Of a stretch of 64,000 nucleotides of DNA, positions 25,464 to 34,297 are shown in pieces. Both the position numbers and the translations under genes were made by a program. Under the pieces are notes generated by a model. It was not told the DNA's origin and did not search any database. It saw only the letters and a list, made by a program, of their open reading frames with translations. The stretch's first letter is position 1; each line of letters begins with the position of its first letter. Location of the stretch: NCBI GenBank assembly GCA_965277535.1, contig OZ255825.1, positions 1,922,001-1,986,000 on the forward strand, written 5' to 3'. The DNA comes from Ilyomonas sp965277535 (GTDB lineage Bacteria > Bacteroidota > Bacteroidia > Chitinophagales > Chitinophagaceae).

Positions 25464-25877
25464 TTACCATTTATCAACCGCATCGCTGTTCGATGGAACT
25501 GTTGCAATAGTTGTTGTTAGCGGCACCTCATCATTTCCATCAATTGCAACTACACTATCAACGCTTTCTTCAGGTACCGCTTCAGGATATTCATGGTTAA
25601 AAGCATCAAAATCAAAGTCGGGCATCAGTTCGGTTTTTACATAATCAACCGATTCAATTAAGGCTTTTGCAAACTTATTAAAGTCTTCTTTGTAAAGAAA
25701 AATTTTGTGCCGGTCGTAACCATCATCATTAAAACGCTTACGGCTTTCGGTGATGGTGAGATAGTAATCGTTGCCGCGAGTAGCTTTTACATCAAAAAAA
25801 TAAGTTCTTCTTTTTCCAGCCCTGATGCGTTTGCTGTAAACGCTTTCCATTTTCTTGTCGTTGTTTTCGTAGCCCAC
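25464..25877 (-). CDS. DUF3276 (PUR-domain) nucleic-acid-binding protein
   Basis: A 137-aa protein whose first ~90 residues (ESVYSKRIRAGKRRTYFFDV, KATRGNDYYLTITESRKRF, HKIFLYKEDFNKFAKALIE) match DUF3276, the bacterial PUR-alpha-like fold that binds single-stranded DNA or RNA. Borrelia BpuR is the studied relative. An acidic tail of ~40 residues follows. The start is GTG at 25875-25877 (MGYENNDKK); an ATG at codon 10 is the alternative, but the upstream residues resemble those of relatives. No operon partner is evident. Confidence 0.85.
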   Translation of the reverse strand: MGYENNDKKMESVYSKRIRAGKRRTYFFDVKATRGNDYYLTITESRKRFNDDGYDRHKIFLYKEDFNKFAKALIESVDYVKTELMPDFDFDAFNHEYPEAVPEESVDSVVAIDGNDEVPLTTTIATVPSNSDAVDKW

Positions 25878-25954
25878 AGATTTCGTTTTTGGTTTTATTG
25901 AGTTTTGCGTTACAAATATAGGATTGTTTTTATACTGCCAAAATTTTGCAACTT

Positions 25955-27817
25955 TTATTTCACTGCTATCTCAGCCGTTTCGTTTTGACTGCTGATTTGC
26001 AGCTGATACAATTCAGCATATTCACCATTCAACTTCATCAGTTGTTCGTGCGATCCTTTCTCTTTGATTTCACCTTCGTCCAAAACTACAATCTGGTCAA
26101 AATGAAACTGGGTTAAAATCCGGTGCGAAATAATAATGGCGGTTTTGTTTTGCAGGTATTGTGAAAGATTGTTGGTGATGTCGTATTCCGTCTTCGAATC
26201 CACAGCACTCAGGCAATCATCAAATATCATAATGTCGGCGCCTTTCATCAGGGCACGTGCAATGGAAATGCGTTGCTTTTGCCCGCCGCTTAACGTTACA
26301 CCACGTTCGCCTACCATCGTTTCATAACCTTGCGGCAGTCCTGCAATCTCGTTATGAATGCTTGCATACCTGGCTACCTTTTCTATTTGCTCTTTATTAT
26401 GTGCGTCATTGCCGGGCAAGCCAAAACTAATGTTGTGGCTAATATTATCGCTAAAAAGAAACACATCCTGCGGCACGTAGCTAATGTTTTCACGCAGGTA
26501 TTTTAAAGACATGTTTTTTATGTTTTCGCCGTTCAGTAACACCTTTCCTGCATCTGCATCATAAGCGCGAAGCAACAGTTGCGCAATGGTAGATTTTCCA
26601 CTGCCGGTTTTACCCATAATCATTACTTTTTCGCCCGGTTTAATTGCCAATGAAAAATGACGCAAAGCCCTGATGCCAGTGTGCGGATAGGTGAACGAAA
26701 CATCATCAAAAACAATTTCACCATTCATCACCGGCTGCTTTGCACTTTGTGGTGAAACGATAGCTGGCTCTGATTTTAAAAACTCATTGATGCGCTTTTG
26801 CGATGCCGATGCGCGTTGTATGATGCTTGCCGTCCAGCCAATAGCGCTTACCGGAAATGTGAGTTTGTTGATGTATAAAATAAATTCTACAATGGTGCCC
26901 GCCGCTGCACCGTGCAATACCTGCAGCGCGCCCACCAAAATGGTGATTAATGTGCTCAATCCAATCATTAGCGTCATGCTCGGAAAATACACGGCTTCGA
27001 GCTTTGATAAGCTTACTGCATTCTTCCGGTATTCTTCACTGTTCTTTTTAAAAAAGCCCAACATATTTTTTTCCTGAACAAACGATTTTATCACACGAAT
27101 GCCGGAATACGATTCCTGCGCGTTGGTGGTCAAATCGGAAAGTGATGCCTGCACCTTTTCGCTTTTTTTATGAATGATGGTGTTTACCACATAAATGGTG
27201 ATGGCAAGCAGCGGCAGCGGCGATAGCGCAAGCCAGGTAAGGTGTTCATCTTGCTTAAACATATAAAACACGCAAAACAAAATGGTAGTGGCAAGGTTGA
27301 TGAAATACATGATTGCCGGACCGGCATACATGCGCACGCGGCTTACATCTTCGGCAATGCGGTTCATTAAATCGCCGGTACTGTGGGTTTTAAAAAAATC
27401 GGTGTTTAACTTTTGGTAATGCTGATAAATTTCATTCTTTTGGTCGTACTCAATGTGGCGGCTCATTACAATAATGGTTTGCCGCATCAGGAACATAAAA
27501 AAGCCGCGCAACAATGCCATCACCAACAGCACAACACCTGCTAAAATAATAACACGGCTGTACGAAAAGTTAGCGCCGTTTACCCAATTGATAAATCCTT
27601 GCACGATAAAATTGTAATTGGCTGAATGGTTGTATTGAACCGATGCCTGCGAGCTTTGATTTGTTTTAATAGCTTGCTGCACCATGTTGATAACATAACC
27701 CGAAATCTGCGGGCTGAGTATATCAAAAAAGTTTGATAAAACAACAAAGAGAATTCCCCACAGCAAGCGTGACCTGTATTTCCAAAAGTATTTATTGAGT
27801 ACCGAAAGATGCTTCAA
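25955..27817 (-). CDS. ABC exporter, fused permease and ATPase
   Basis: A 620-aa half-transporter that should dimerise. The transmembrane domain covers ~1-320 with six helices and the loop HIEYDQKNEIYQHYQKL. The ATPase covers ~360-600: Walker A GKTGSGKST, Q-loop YVPQDVFLFSD, signature LSGGQKQRISIARAL, Walker B IMIFDDCLSAVD and H-loop IISHR. It belongs to the MsbA/MdlB-type multidrug and lipid exporter family; substrate unknown. A TAnnTTTG-like -7 motif (TACTTTTG on the minus strand, 27835-27842) lies about 18 bases upstream of the start, without a good -33. Confidence 0.9.
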   Translation of the reverse strand: MKHLSVLNKYFWKYRSRLLWGILFVVLSNFFDILSPQISGYVINMVQQAIKTNQSSQASVQYNHSANYNFIVQGFINWVNGANFSYSRVIILAGVVLLVMALLRGFFMFLMRQTIIVMSRHIEYDQKNEIYQHYQKLNTDFFKTHSTGDLMNRIAEDVSRVRMYAGPAIMYFINLATTILFCVFYMFKQDEHLTWLALSPLPLLAITIYVVNTIIHKKSEKVQASLSDLTTNAQESYSGIRVIKSFVQEKNMLGFFKKNSEEYRKNAVSLSKLEAVYFPSMTLMIGLSTLITILVGALQVLHGAAAGTIVEFILYINKLTFPVSAIGWTASIIQRASASQKRINEFLKSEPAIVSPQSAKQPVMNGEIVFDDVSFTYPHTGIRALRHFSLAIKPGEKVMIMGKTGSGKSTIAQLLLRAYDADAGKVLLNGENIKNMSLKYLRENISYVPQDVFLFSDNISHNISFGLPGNDAHNKEQIEKVARYASIHNEIAGLPQGYETMVGERGVTLSGGQKQRISIARALMKGADIMIFDDCLSAVDSKTEYDITNNLSQYLQNKTAIIISHRILTQFHFDQIVVLDEGEIKEKGSHEQLMKLNGEYAELYQLQISSQNETAEIAVK

Positions 27818-27893
27818 AAGAAAAAGAATTTAGGCAAAAGTAAAAAGGGATTTGTGATTGGAGATTTATGATTTGTGAAGGTAATAGTTCGCG

Positions 27894-28009
27894 TCATTCC
27901 GCAATTGCCCTCAACACACACTAAAACCTTTATCGCAATAGCGAGGGCATTTGCGGAATGAACTGTGTTTCAATAAAGGCTTATTTTGATTTCAATTATA
28001 TTGAAACAC
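27894..28009. repeat. double palindromic element
   Basis: Two adjacent hairpins: TCATTCCGCAATTGCCCTC (27894-27912) with its inverse at 27943-27961 (18 of 19 positions), then GTGTTTCAATA (27965-27975) with perfect inverse TATTGAAACAC (27999-28009). No coding potential. It lies between the ABC exporter and rpsP, both on the minus strand, and looks like a dispersed palindromic repeat. Confidence 0.7.
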
Positions 28010-28070
28010 TGTTCAGTTCTGGTTGCATTCGCAACATAGGATGACGATAACCGTTATTGTTTATTTTGCC

Positions 28071-28104
28071 AAAAAAAATTCCGAACCGTACATGGTTCGG
28101 AATT
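28071..28104 (-). terminator. rpsP terminator
   Basis: On the minus strand AATTCCGAACC, loop ATGTAC, GGTTCGGAATT is followed by a run of eight T. It lies 24 bases after the rpsP stop. Confidence 0.9.
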
Positions 28105-28128
28105 AAAAAATTTCCTTGCAAAAAAGCG

Positions 28129-28581
28129 TTAGGCTTCTACACTTCCACTCGCGGCAGAATTGTCGGGCTCTACTCTTCTTACAGCAGGCGATTGCTTGCG
28201 GGCACGCTGGTTTTTGCGGTGATCGTCAGAGCGTTTGCGCTGGAGGTTTTCATGATCCTCATGCCAAGCCTGAAATTTTACCATCGCCTGGGTTTCATCA
28301 AACAAACCTAACTTCACACCACGCAACAGGTGCTTTAAATACAGCACACCTTTGAAAGACAAAATACGGCGAACCGTATCGGTGGGCTGTGCACCTTTGT
28401 GCAGCCACTCAAGGGCTTTCTGACGGTCTAACTGAATGGTTGCGGGAACTGTAAGCGGGTTGTACGTTCCGATTTTTTGAATGAACTTCCCATCGCGGGG
28501 TGCACGGGCATCGGCCACTACTATAAAGTAGAATGGGCGTTTTTTGCTACCGTGTCTCTGTAGTCTTAATTTGACTGCCAT
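28129..28581 (-). CDS. rpsP: 30S ribosomal protein S16
   Basis: The 150-aa protein starts MAVKLRLQRHGSKKRPFYFI, continues VVADARAPRDGKFIQKIGTYN and has ALEWLHKGAQPTDTVRRIL near residue 56, all diagnostic of S16, a primary assembly protein of the small subunit body. The last ~65 residues are a charged extension beyond the ~80-aa core of E. coli S16, as seen in other Bacteroidota. It has its own promoter and terminator, and rimM and trmD are not adjacent, unlike the common rpsP operon. Confidence 0.96.
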   Translation of the reverse strand: MAVKLRLQRHGSKKRPFYFIVVADARAPRDGKFIQKIGTYNPLTVPATIQLDRQKALEWLHKGAQPTDTVRRILSFKGVLYLKHLLRGVKLGLFDETQAMVKFQAWHEDHENLQRKRSDDHRKNQRARKQSPAVRRVEPDNSAASGSVEA

Positions 28582-28632
28582 AATTAAATAGAAATTTAAA
28601 GGCTAAAAGAATAAGGTTTTCTTTCCAATTGG

Positions 28633-28661
28633 CAAATGTAGAAGGTTTAGCGCAAAAACAA
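28633..28661 (-). promoter_or_regulatory. rpsP promoter
   Basis: On the minus strand TTG (28659-28661), 18 bases, TACATTTG (28633-28640). The -7 motif is a perfect TAnnTTTG; the spacer is one base short of the usual 19-21. The leader would be ~45 nt. Confidence 0.65.
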
Positions 28662-28717
28662 AAAGCAGTAAAATAAATTTTTTTTAAAACCTGGCGGCCG
28701 GTTGCGTTCGATTTTTC

Positions 28718-28785
28718 CCCGCAGACAACACAGAATGCCGCAGATGGTCTATTTTCTTTCAGCGATAATCTGCGTTATCTGCGGG
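28718..28785. repeat. inverted repeat, CCCGCAGA family
   Basis: CCCGCAGACAACACAGA (28718-28734) and the inverse of CCCGCAGATAACGCAGA (28769-28785) match at 15 of 17 positions, with further CGCAGAT and ATCTGC units inside. Noncoding; probably a MITE-like dispersed repeat. Confidence 0.6.
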
Positions 28786-28802
28786 AGTTTATCCTTTTCT
28801 AA

Positions 28803-30368
28803 CTAACTCCCTGCCGGTTCTTCTCTTTTTCTTTTCTGTAAGAAACGTTCTCTGCGAATGTTTTGCACGGGCACGCCTTTTATTTTGCTTTCAAGCCAGG
28901 CAATAATATCGAGATACATAAAAGAGCGCGTTTCCAAAGGATTGCCTTTGTGATGCTCCAGCTTGGTTTTTAGTTGCTTAAAAGCCGGTACCATTTGCGA
29001 TGGCGAAAGAGAAAACGATTGTTTAATAAAAGCAAAAATGTCTTCTTCCACCACGCTTAAATTTTTCATTTTGCCCATAAAGCGATAGACCGATTTTATC
29101 AGGTATTCCAGCAAATTGTAATTGCCCAATTCGTAATGTGCAATTAAGTGCAGCAGCCGCGCATAACATTGCAAATCGGTTCGCAAATCCACTTTCCAGT
29201 TGATGATTTTATTTAAATAATCAATCGCTTTATCGTTATCGCCGGAGCCAAAATACAACGATGCAATTTTATAATAAAATACTAAAATACGATGCCTGTC
29301 GAGATGCAGTTTGTATTCGCCTAATTTTTCTTCGATGTAAGGAACCAGGCTCAAACCCGCGCTGAACGTGCCTTCCAGAAAGTGTTTGTTGATTTTGGCA
29401 ATGTTCAAATACACAAACGTTTGTATTACAGAATTGGTGGTTGCGGCAGCCGCTTCTGATAAAGCAAACGTTTGGAACTGTTGCAGCGCTTCGTTGAATT
29501 TTTCATAATTGTTCAGGGCAAAATGTGCGCTTAATAAGTTGTGCAAGCCTTTTATGTATTGCCCCGTTTCAACGGTTATCATAGTTTGGTTTTGCACAAA
29601 TAATTGCACCCATTTTTTTGTGTACCGATAGTAAAGCAATAAATCCTGCAAAACAAAATGATACCACGAATAAGACTGATAGAGATAAAGCTTCTCGTAA
29701 AAGTTCAAATCGTTTTCTTTGCAAAGGGGCAAATGAGATGTGAAGAAAGTTTGAATGGCTGCAACATCTTTTTCGTCTCTTGCATGGCCATGCTGAATGT
29801 ACCAGCCATACAACTGCAGCGAGAGATTGGAAAGGGTGTTCACCAGCGTTACATGCTGCAATGTTGTTGTTGATTCATCCGACAACAATTCAGCCCTGTT
29901 TTCCATGCTTCGGGTGATGTGCAGGGCTTCTATTTTCTTTTCAAAAAAAACGGCCTGCATTACAAACGTGAGCTGATTGTATTCTTTAGCCAGCGCTTTG
30001 GTTTTGTCCAATATTTTAAGGCTTTGATAATATAACCCTTTGTTGTATAAAATGCGGGCAAACGCCATTTGTTCGTTCAGCAGCATATCAATGTTTGCGT
30101 CATCTTTGTGCAAATGCAGGCTCGATAGAATCTGCTTGTACAAAGCCGCTTTTACATTGGATAGTTGCTGTTTGGTAATGCTGGAATTTCTTTTTAATAA
30201 AATCGTTTCATCGTACTCATCCATTTTATCCAAAGCATCAAAAAGGATGATTGTTTTTAAGTCAGCATTACCTTCCGCACGTTTCATATCCAGCTTAAAA
30301 TTTCGCTTTTCGCCTCTTTCGAGCGATTTTATCAACTGAAACAATTCGTCTGTATTGCGGTTGGGCAT
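28803..30368 (-). CDS. helical-repeat (TPR-like) hypothetical protein
   Basis: A 521-aa all-helical protein without signal peptide or membrane segment. It starts MPNRNTDELFQLIKSLERGE and contains several ~34-residue helix-pair units, such as YNKGLYYQSLKILDKTKALA near 110 and YFGSGDNDKAIDYLNKIINW near 370, that look like degenerate TPRs, and it ends in a basic tail (RRERFLQKRKREE). It would be a cytoplasmic scaffold or regulator; no enzymatic motif was seen. It is transcribed divergently from leuA across a 200-base gap. Confidence 0.6.
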   Translation of the reverse strand: MPNRNTDELFQLIKSLERGEKRNFKLDMKRAEGNADLKTIILFDALDKMDEYDETILLKRNSSITKQQLSNVKAALYKQILSSLHLHKDDANIDMLLNEQMAFARILYNKGLYYQSLKILDKTKALAKEYNQLTFVMQAVFFEKKIEALHITRSMENRAELLSDESTTTLQHVTLVNTLSNLSLQLYGWYIQHGHARDEKDVAAIQTFFTSHLPLCKENDLNFYEKLYLYQSYSWYHFVLQDLLLYYRYTKKWVQLFVQNQTMITVETGQYIKGLHNLLSAHFALNNYEKFNEALQQFQTFALSEAAAATTNSVIQTFVYLNIAKINKHFLEGTFSAGLSLVPYIEEKLGEYKLHLDRHRILVFYYKIASLYFGSGDNDKAIDYLNKIINWKVDLRTDLQCYARLLHLIAHYELGNYNLLEYLIKSVYRFMGKMKNLSVVEEDIFAFIKQSFSLSPSQMVPAFKQLKTKLEHHKGNPLETRSFMYLDIIAWLESKIKGVPVQNIRRERFLQKRKREEPAGS

Positions 30369-30389
30369 TGTAATTTTATTTGTATATAA

Positions 30390-30497
30390 TGCAGTGTTAA
30401 CAAGGGTTTCAGTAACTTTATCATTGCTTACACAACGTAAAAGTGAGTATATTTTATTTTTGTTGGCTTGTTACTCAATTTTATTTTTAACACTGCA
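30390..30497. promoter_or_regulatory. possible regulatory inverted repeat upstream of leuA
   Basis: TGCAGTGTTAA (30390-30400) and TTAACACTGCA (30487-30497) are a perfect 11-bp inverted pair in the 200-base divergent region. A TATTTTTG at 30455-30462 could be a -7 element for leuA, without a good -33. The pair could be a looped operator or a long-loop hairpin; chance is not excluded. Confidence 0.3.
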
Positions 30498-30569
30498 AAC
30501 GGTTCAACAACAGCATCGGGGCAGGCAAAATAAAGAGTTTGCCAACGTTTACCTTCTTATTTCTTTTTT

Positions 30570-31733
30570 ATGTCTAACGAACGAATTTACATTTTCGACA
30601 CAACGCTTCGCGATGGTGAACAGGTACCCGGCTGCAAACTGAACACCAATGAAAAAATTAAGCTGGCTCTTGCTTTGGAAGATTTAGGTGTTGATATTAT
30701 TGAAGCGGGTTTTCCTATTTCAAGCCCAGGCGATTTTGCTTCGGTGGAAGCCATTGCAAAAGTCATTAAAAATGCAACGGTTTGCGGCTTAACGCGCGCG
30801 GTACAAAAAGATATTGAATGTGCCGCAGAGGCGTTGAAATATGCGGTTCGCCCACGCATTCATACTGGCATTGGCTCCTCCGACATTCACATTCGTTATA
30901 AGTTCAACACTTCGCGTGAAGACATTTTAGAGCGCGCCAAAAAAGCAACAAGACTTGCCAGAAACCTGGTGGATGACGTTGAATTTTTTTGTGAAGATGC
31001 CGGTCGCGCCGATGATGAGTTTTTAGCACGCCTGGTGGAAACGGTAATTGCTGCCGGTGCAACGGTGGTGAACATTCCTGATACAACGGGCTATTGCCTG
31101 CCACAACAGTATGGTGATAAAATCAAGTATTTGATGAACCATGTTCCTAATATTGATAAAGCCATTTTGAGTTGCCATTGTCATAACGATTTGGGTTTGG
31201 CAACTGCCAATTCTATTTCGGGTGCGATGAACGGTGCAAGACAGATCGAATGTACGATTAACGGTATAGGTGAACGCGCCGGCAACACATCTTTGGAAGA
31301 AGTCGTCATGATTATTCAACAACATTCTTCGTTAGGTATGTACACAAACATCAACGCAAAAAAACTCAATCCGATTAGCCACCTTGTCGCCGACACGATG
31401 CGTATGCCGGTACAAAGCAACAAAGCTATTGTTGGAGCCAATGCGTTCTCGCATTCCTCCGGCATTCACCAGGATGGATTTTTAAAAGAAACCACCACGT
31501 ATGAAATCATCAACCCCGAAGATGTAGGCGCAGACAGTAGCAAAATTGTATTGACGGCACGGAGTGGCAGAAGCGCCTTGGCACACCGGTTCCATATATT
31601 GGGTTATCAGTTTACACGCAATGATATTGATGTATTGTATCAGCATTTTTTGGAAGTAGCCGATAATAAGAAAGAAGTAGAAGATGAAGATTTAAAAGAA
31701 CTGGCGGATGAATTTCAGGGTGAACATGCATAG
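30570..31733 (+). CDS. leuA: 2-isopropylmalate synthase, short form
   Basis: The 387-aa enzyme condenses acetyl-CoA with 2-oxoisovalerate in the first committed step of leucine synthesis. Motifs are the N-terminal FDTTLRDGEQVPGCKLN with the metal-site aspartate and the substrate arginine, AGFPISSPGDF near residue 43, SCHCHNDLGLATANS near 205 with the metal-binding HxH, and GIGERAGNTSLEEVVM near 235. The chain ends soon after the catalytic barrel and subdomain I, so the C-terminal leucine-sensing domain of ~500-residue LeuA enzymes is missing. A homocitrate or citramalate synthase is less likely given leuC, leuD and leuB downstream. First gene of the leu-ilv cluster. Confidence 0.92.
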   Translation: MSNERIYIFDTTLRDGEQVPGCKLNTNEKIKLALALEDLGVDIIEAGFPISSPGDFASVEAIAKVIKNATVCGLTRAVQKDIECAAEALKYAVRPRIHTGIGSSDIHIRYKFNTSREDILERAKKATRLARNLVDDVEFFCEDAGRADDEFLARLVETVIAAGATVVNIPDTTGYCLPQQYGDKIKYLMNHVPNIDKAILSCHCHNDLGLATANSISGAMNGARQIECTINGIGERAGNTSLEEVVMIIQQHSSLGMYTNINAKKLNPISHLVADTMRMPVQSNKAIVGANAFSHSSGIHQDGFLKETTTYEIINPEDVGADSSKIVLTARSGRSALAHRFHILGYQFTRNDIDVLYQHFLEVADNKKEVEDEDLKELADEFQGEHA

Positions 31734-31780
31734 TTTGGTTTTGCCTGAAAAATATTGCTTAACCAATAAAATTTTGACTG

Positions 31781-31984
31781 ATGGAAACAACATTAAAAAA
31801 GATGACGGAAGAAGAACGCAGGCAACATCAGCATTTTATTATCCAGGAATGGAAGAAAGATGTAGTGGAAACGAGGGAGCAGTTTCAAGCATGGTTGAAG
31901 ACTGACGAAGCAAAGGAAACATTCAAAACATTAAGAGAAGAAAATGCAAGACGAGGAATTATTATAACCGGAAAAATTTGCTGA
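31781..31984 (+). CDS. small charged hypothetical protein, 67 aa
   Basis: Starts METTLKKMTEEERRQHQHFI and is rich in Glu, Lys and Arg; it should form one or two helices (VETREQFQAWLKTDEAKETF). It lies between leuA and leuC in the same orientation, 47 bases after leuA. No family recognised. The composition is consistent with a real gene. Confidence 0.45.
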   Translation: METTLKKMTEEERRQHQHFIIQEWKKDVVETREQFQAWLKTDEAKETFKTLREENARRGIIITGKIC

Positions 31985-32101
31985 TTAATTATACGCTATG
32001 TGAAGCGACCTCGCTTTACATGAATCTTCTATTTCCTCTGGGAACGACTTACAAAATTCATTATAGACCTATAAAAAACGACAAAAACAATTTACTCAAT
32101 C

Positions 32102-33493
32102 ATGGCTCAAACATTATTCGATAAAATCTGGAACAAACACGTTGTCAAAAACATTGAAGGCGGTCCTTCGGTGTTGTACATTGACAAACATTTTATTCAT
32201 GAGGTAACGTCTCCGCAAGCTTTCAAAGGTTTGGAAAAACGCGGCTTGCAGGTGTTCCGCCCGCAGCAGATAGTTGCTACAGCCGATCATAATGTGCCAA
32301 CATTAAATCAGCACTTGCCCATACAGGAAGAACTCTCAAGAATACAGGTGCAAACGCTGAAAGACAATTGTGAAAAATTTGGAATTGAACTATATGGTTT
32401 AGGGCATCCGTTCCAAGGCATCGTTCACATCATCGGTCCTGAGTTGGGGATTACACAACCCGGCATGACCATCGTTTGCGGCGACAGTCATACGTCAACA
32501 CACGGAGCTTTTGGGGCCATTGCATTTGGCATTGGAACCAGCGAAGTGGAAATGGTGATGGCTACGCAATGCCTTATGCAAAGCAAGCCCAAACTCATGC
32601 GCATCAATGTGGATGGCAATTTGAATAAAGGCGTTGTTTCAAAAGACATTATTTTATACATCATCTCGCTCATTTCTGCCAGCGGCGCAACAGGATATTT
32701 TGTAGAATATGCCGGCTCTGCTATCCGCGACTTGTCTATGGAGGCGCGCATGACCATCTGCAACATGAGCATTGAAATGGGCGCACGTGGTGGTATGATT
32801 GCGCCGGACGAAACCACTTTCAACTACATGAAAGGGCGCTTGTTTGCGCCAGCCGACAACGATTGGGATAAAGCCCTGGAATACTGGAAAACATTGTATT
32901 CCGATAAGGACGCGGTGTTTGATAAAGAACTAAATATAAAAGCCGAAGACATCGAGCCAATGATTACTTACGGCACCAATCCGGGCATGGGCATCGGCAT
33001 CAGCGGACATGTGCCAGAGTTGAATGAAATAACAGAAAAAGCTTCTTTCGAAAAATCACTTACCTACATGGGCTTGCATCCCGGTGAAGTGCTCAAAGGT
33101 CATAAAGTTGATTATGTATTTATTGGCAGTTGCACGAATGCGCGTATTGAAGACTTGCGCATGGTGGCTTCTTTTGTAAAAGGAAAAAAGAAAGCCGACG
33201 ATGTAGAAGTGTGGGTGGTTCCAGGCAGCAAGCAGGTGGAAAAACAAGCGATGGAAGAAGGCATTCATACCATATTTGAAGAAGCTGGTTTTGTGCTTCG
33301 GCAGCCGGGTTGTTCAGCTTGTTTGGGAATGAATGAAGATAAAATTCCGGCGGGCAAATATTGCATTTCTACCAGCAACAGAAACTTTGAAGGCAGGCAG
33401 GGACCAAATGCAAGAACGATGCTCGCAAGTCCGCTAACAGCAGCGGCAGCGGCGGTTACAGGAGTAGTAACTGATGTAAGAGAAATGCTGTAA
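32102..33493 (+). CDS. leuC: 3-isopropylmalate dehydratase, large subunit
   Basis: The 463-aa subunit carries the 4Fe-4S cluster of isopropylmalate isomerase and works with LeuD. It begins MAQTLFDKIWNKHVVKNIEG, with ATADHNVPT near residue 60, CGDSHTSTHGAFGAIAFGIG near 126, and cluster ligands in FIGSCTNARIEDL near 340 and QPGCSACLGMNED near 405. Full length. leuD follows about 2.1 kb downstream, after unrelated insertions, instead of adjacent as is usual. Confidence 0.96.
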   Translation: MAQTLFDKIWNKHVVKNIEGGPSVLYIDKHFIHEVTSPQAFKGLEKRGLQVFRPQQIVATADHNVPTLNQHLPIQEELSRIQVQTLKDNCEKFGIELYGLGHPFQGIVHIIGPELGITQPGMTIVCGDSHTSTHGAFGAIAFGIGTSEVEMVMATQCLMQSKPKLMRINVDGNLNKGVVSKDIILYIISLISASGATGYFVEYAGSAIRDLSMEARMTICNMSIEMGARGGMIAPDETTFNYMKGRLFAPADNDWDKALEYWKTLYSDKDAVFDKELNIKAEDIEPMITYGTNPGMGIGISGHVPELNEITEKASFEKSLTYMGLHPGEVLKGHKVDYVFIGSCTNARIEDLRMVASFVKGKKKADDVEVWVVPGSKQVEKQAMEEGIHTIFEEAGFVLRQPGCSACLGMNEDKIPAGKYCISTSNRNFEGRQGPNARTMLASPLTAAAAAVTGVVTDVREML

Positions 33494-33530
33494 TCAATCT
33501 ATATTAACCATACAAATAAACAATAGAAAA

Positions 33531-34292
33531 GTGCCGGAAGTAAAATGGAATGCAAATCTTTATGACAACAAACATGACTTTGTTGCGAAGTACGGAGAAG
33601 ATGTTTTAGAATGGCTGCAACCGCAAGAAGAGGAACGCATTTTAGATGTAGGTTGCGGAACCGGAACACTAACAGAAAAATTGAGCGAAAGCGGTGCTTT
33701 AGTAACAGGCATTGATGCTTCTCAGGAAATGATTAGGAAAGCAAAAGCATCATTTCCCAACATTCAGTTCTTTGTAAAAGACGCTACGGATTTTCAGTTT
33801 GAGGAACCGTTTGATGCAATTTTTTCAAACGCAATCTTGCATTGGATCAATGAGCAGGAAAAAGCATTGCAGTGCATTTACAATGCGTTAAAAAAAGAAG
33901 GACGTTTTGTTTTTGAAATGGGCGGAAAACACAATATTGAAAACATTCATACAGCATTAAAAGAAGCCATAACAGAAGCCGGTTACAAAGACGAAATTCC
34001 TGCAAAAACAAACTATTTTCCCTCAGTAGCAGAGCAATGTTTGTTGTTAGAAAAAGTTGGTTTCACCGTTTCCAATGTAGCTTGTTTTAAAAGGCCCACC
34101 GAACTGAAAGGTGAAGACGGAATGAAGAATTGGATGGTTCAGTTTTGCGGCTTTTTCTTTACCCCTATTCCTGCCGATAAAGTGGATGCAATTATGAATC
34201 GTGCGGTTGAGATTTTGAAACCTACTAATTATAAAGGGGGCAAGTGGTATGGCGATTATGTGCGGCTAAGAGTAAAAGCGATAAAAGAATAA
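33531..34292 (+). CDS. Tam-like SAM-dependent methyltransferase
   Basis: A 253-aa class I methyltransferase. It starts at GTG 33531 (PEVKWNANLYDNKHDFVAKYG) and has the SAM motif I ILDVGCGTGTLTEKL near residue 36, the acidic strand TGIDASQEMI near 58 and SNAILHWINEQEKAL near 97. The N-terminal WNANLYDNKHDF block and overall pattern resemble trans-aconitate methyltransferases. It sits 38 bases after leuC. Since a yeast relative (Tmt1) methylates both trans-aconitate and 3-isopropylmalate, a role on leucine-pathway intermediates is an attractive inference, not shown. Its stop overlaps the longest frame of the DinB-like gene. Confidence 0.8.
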   Translation: MPEVKWNANLYDNKHDFVAKYGEDVLEWLQPQEEERILDVGCGTGTLTEKLSESGALVTGIDASQEMIRKAKASFPNIQFFVKDATDFQFEEPFDAIFSNAILHWINEQEKALQCIYNALKKEGRFVFEMGGKHNIENIHTALKEAITEAGYKDEIPAKTNYFPSVAEQCLLLEKVGFTVSNVACFKRPTELKGEDGMKNWMVQFCGFFFTPIPADKVDAIMNRAVEILKPTNYKGGKWYGDYVRLRVKAIKE

Positions 34293-34297
34293 ATAGT

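Noticed and set aside
34244..34297. Earlier start for the DinB-like gene inside the methyltransferase
   Set aside because: The first 18 residues (VWRLCAAKSKSDKRINS) are the shadow of the methyltransferase C-terminus; ATG 34298 fits the family.
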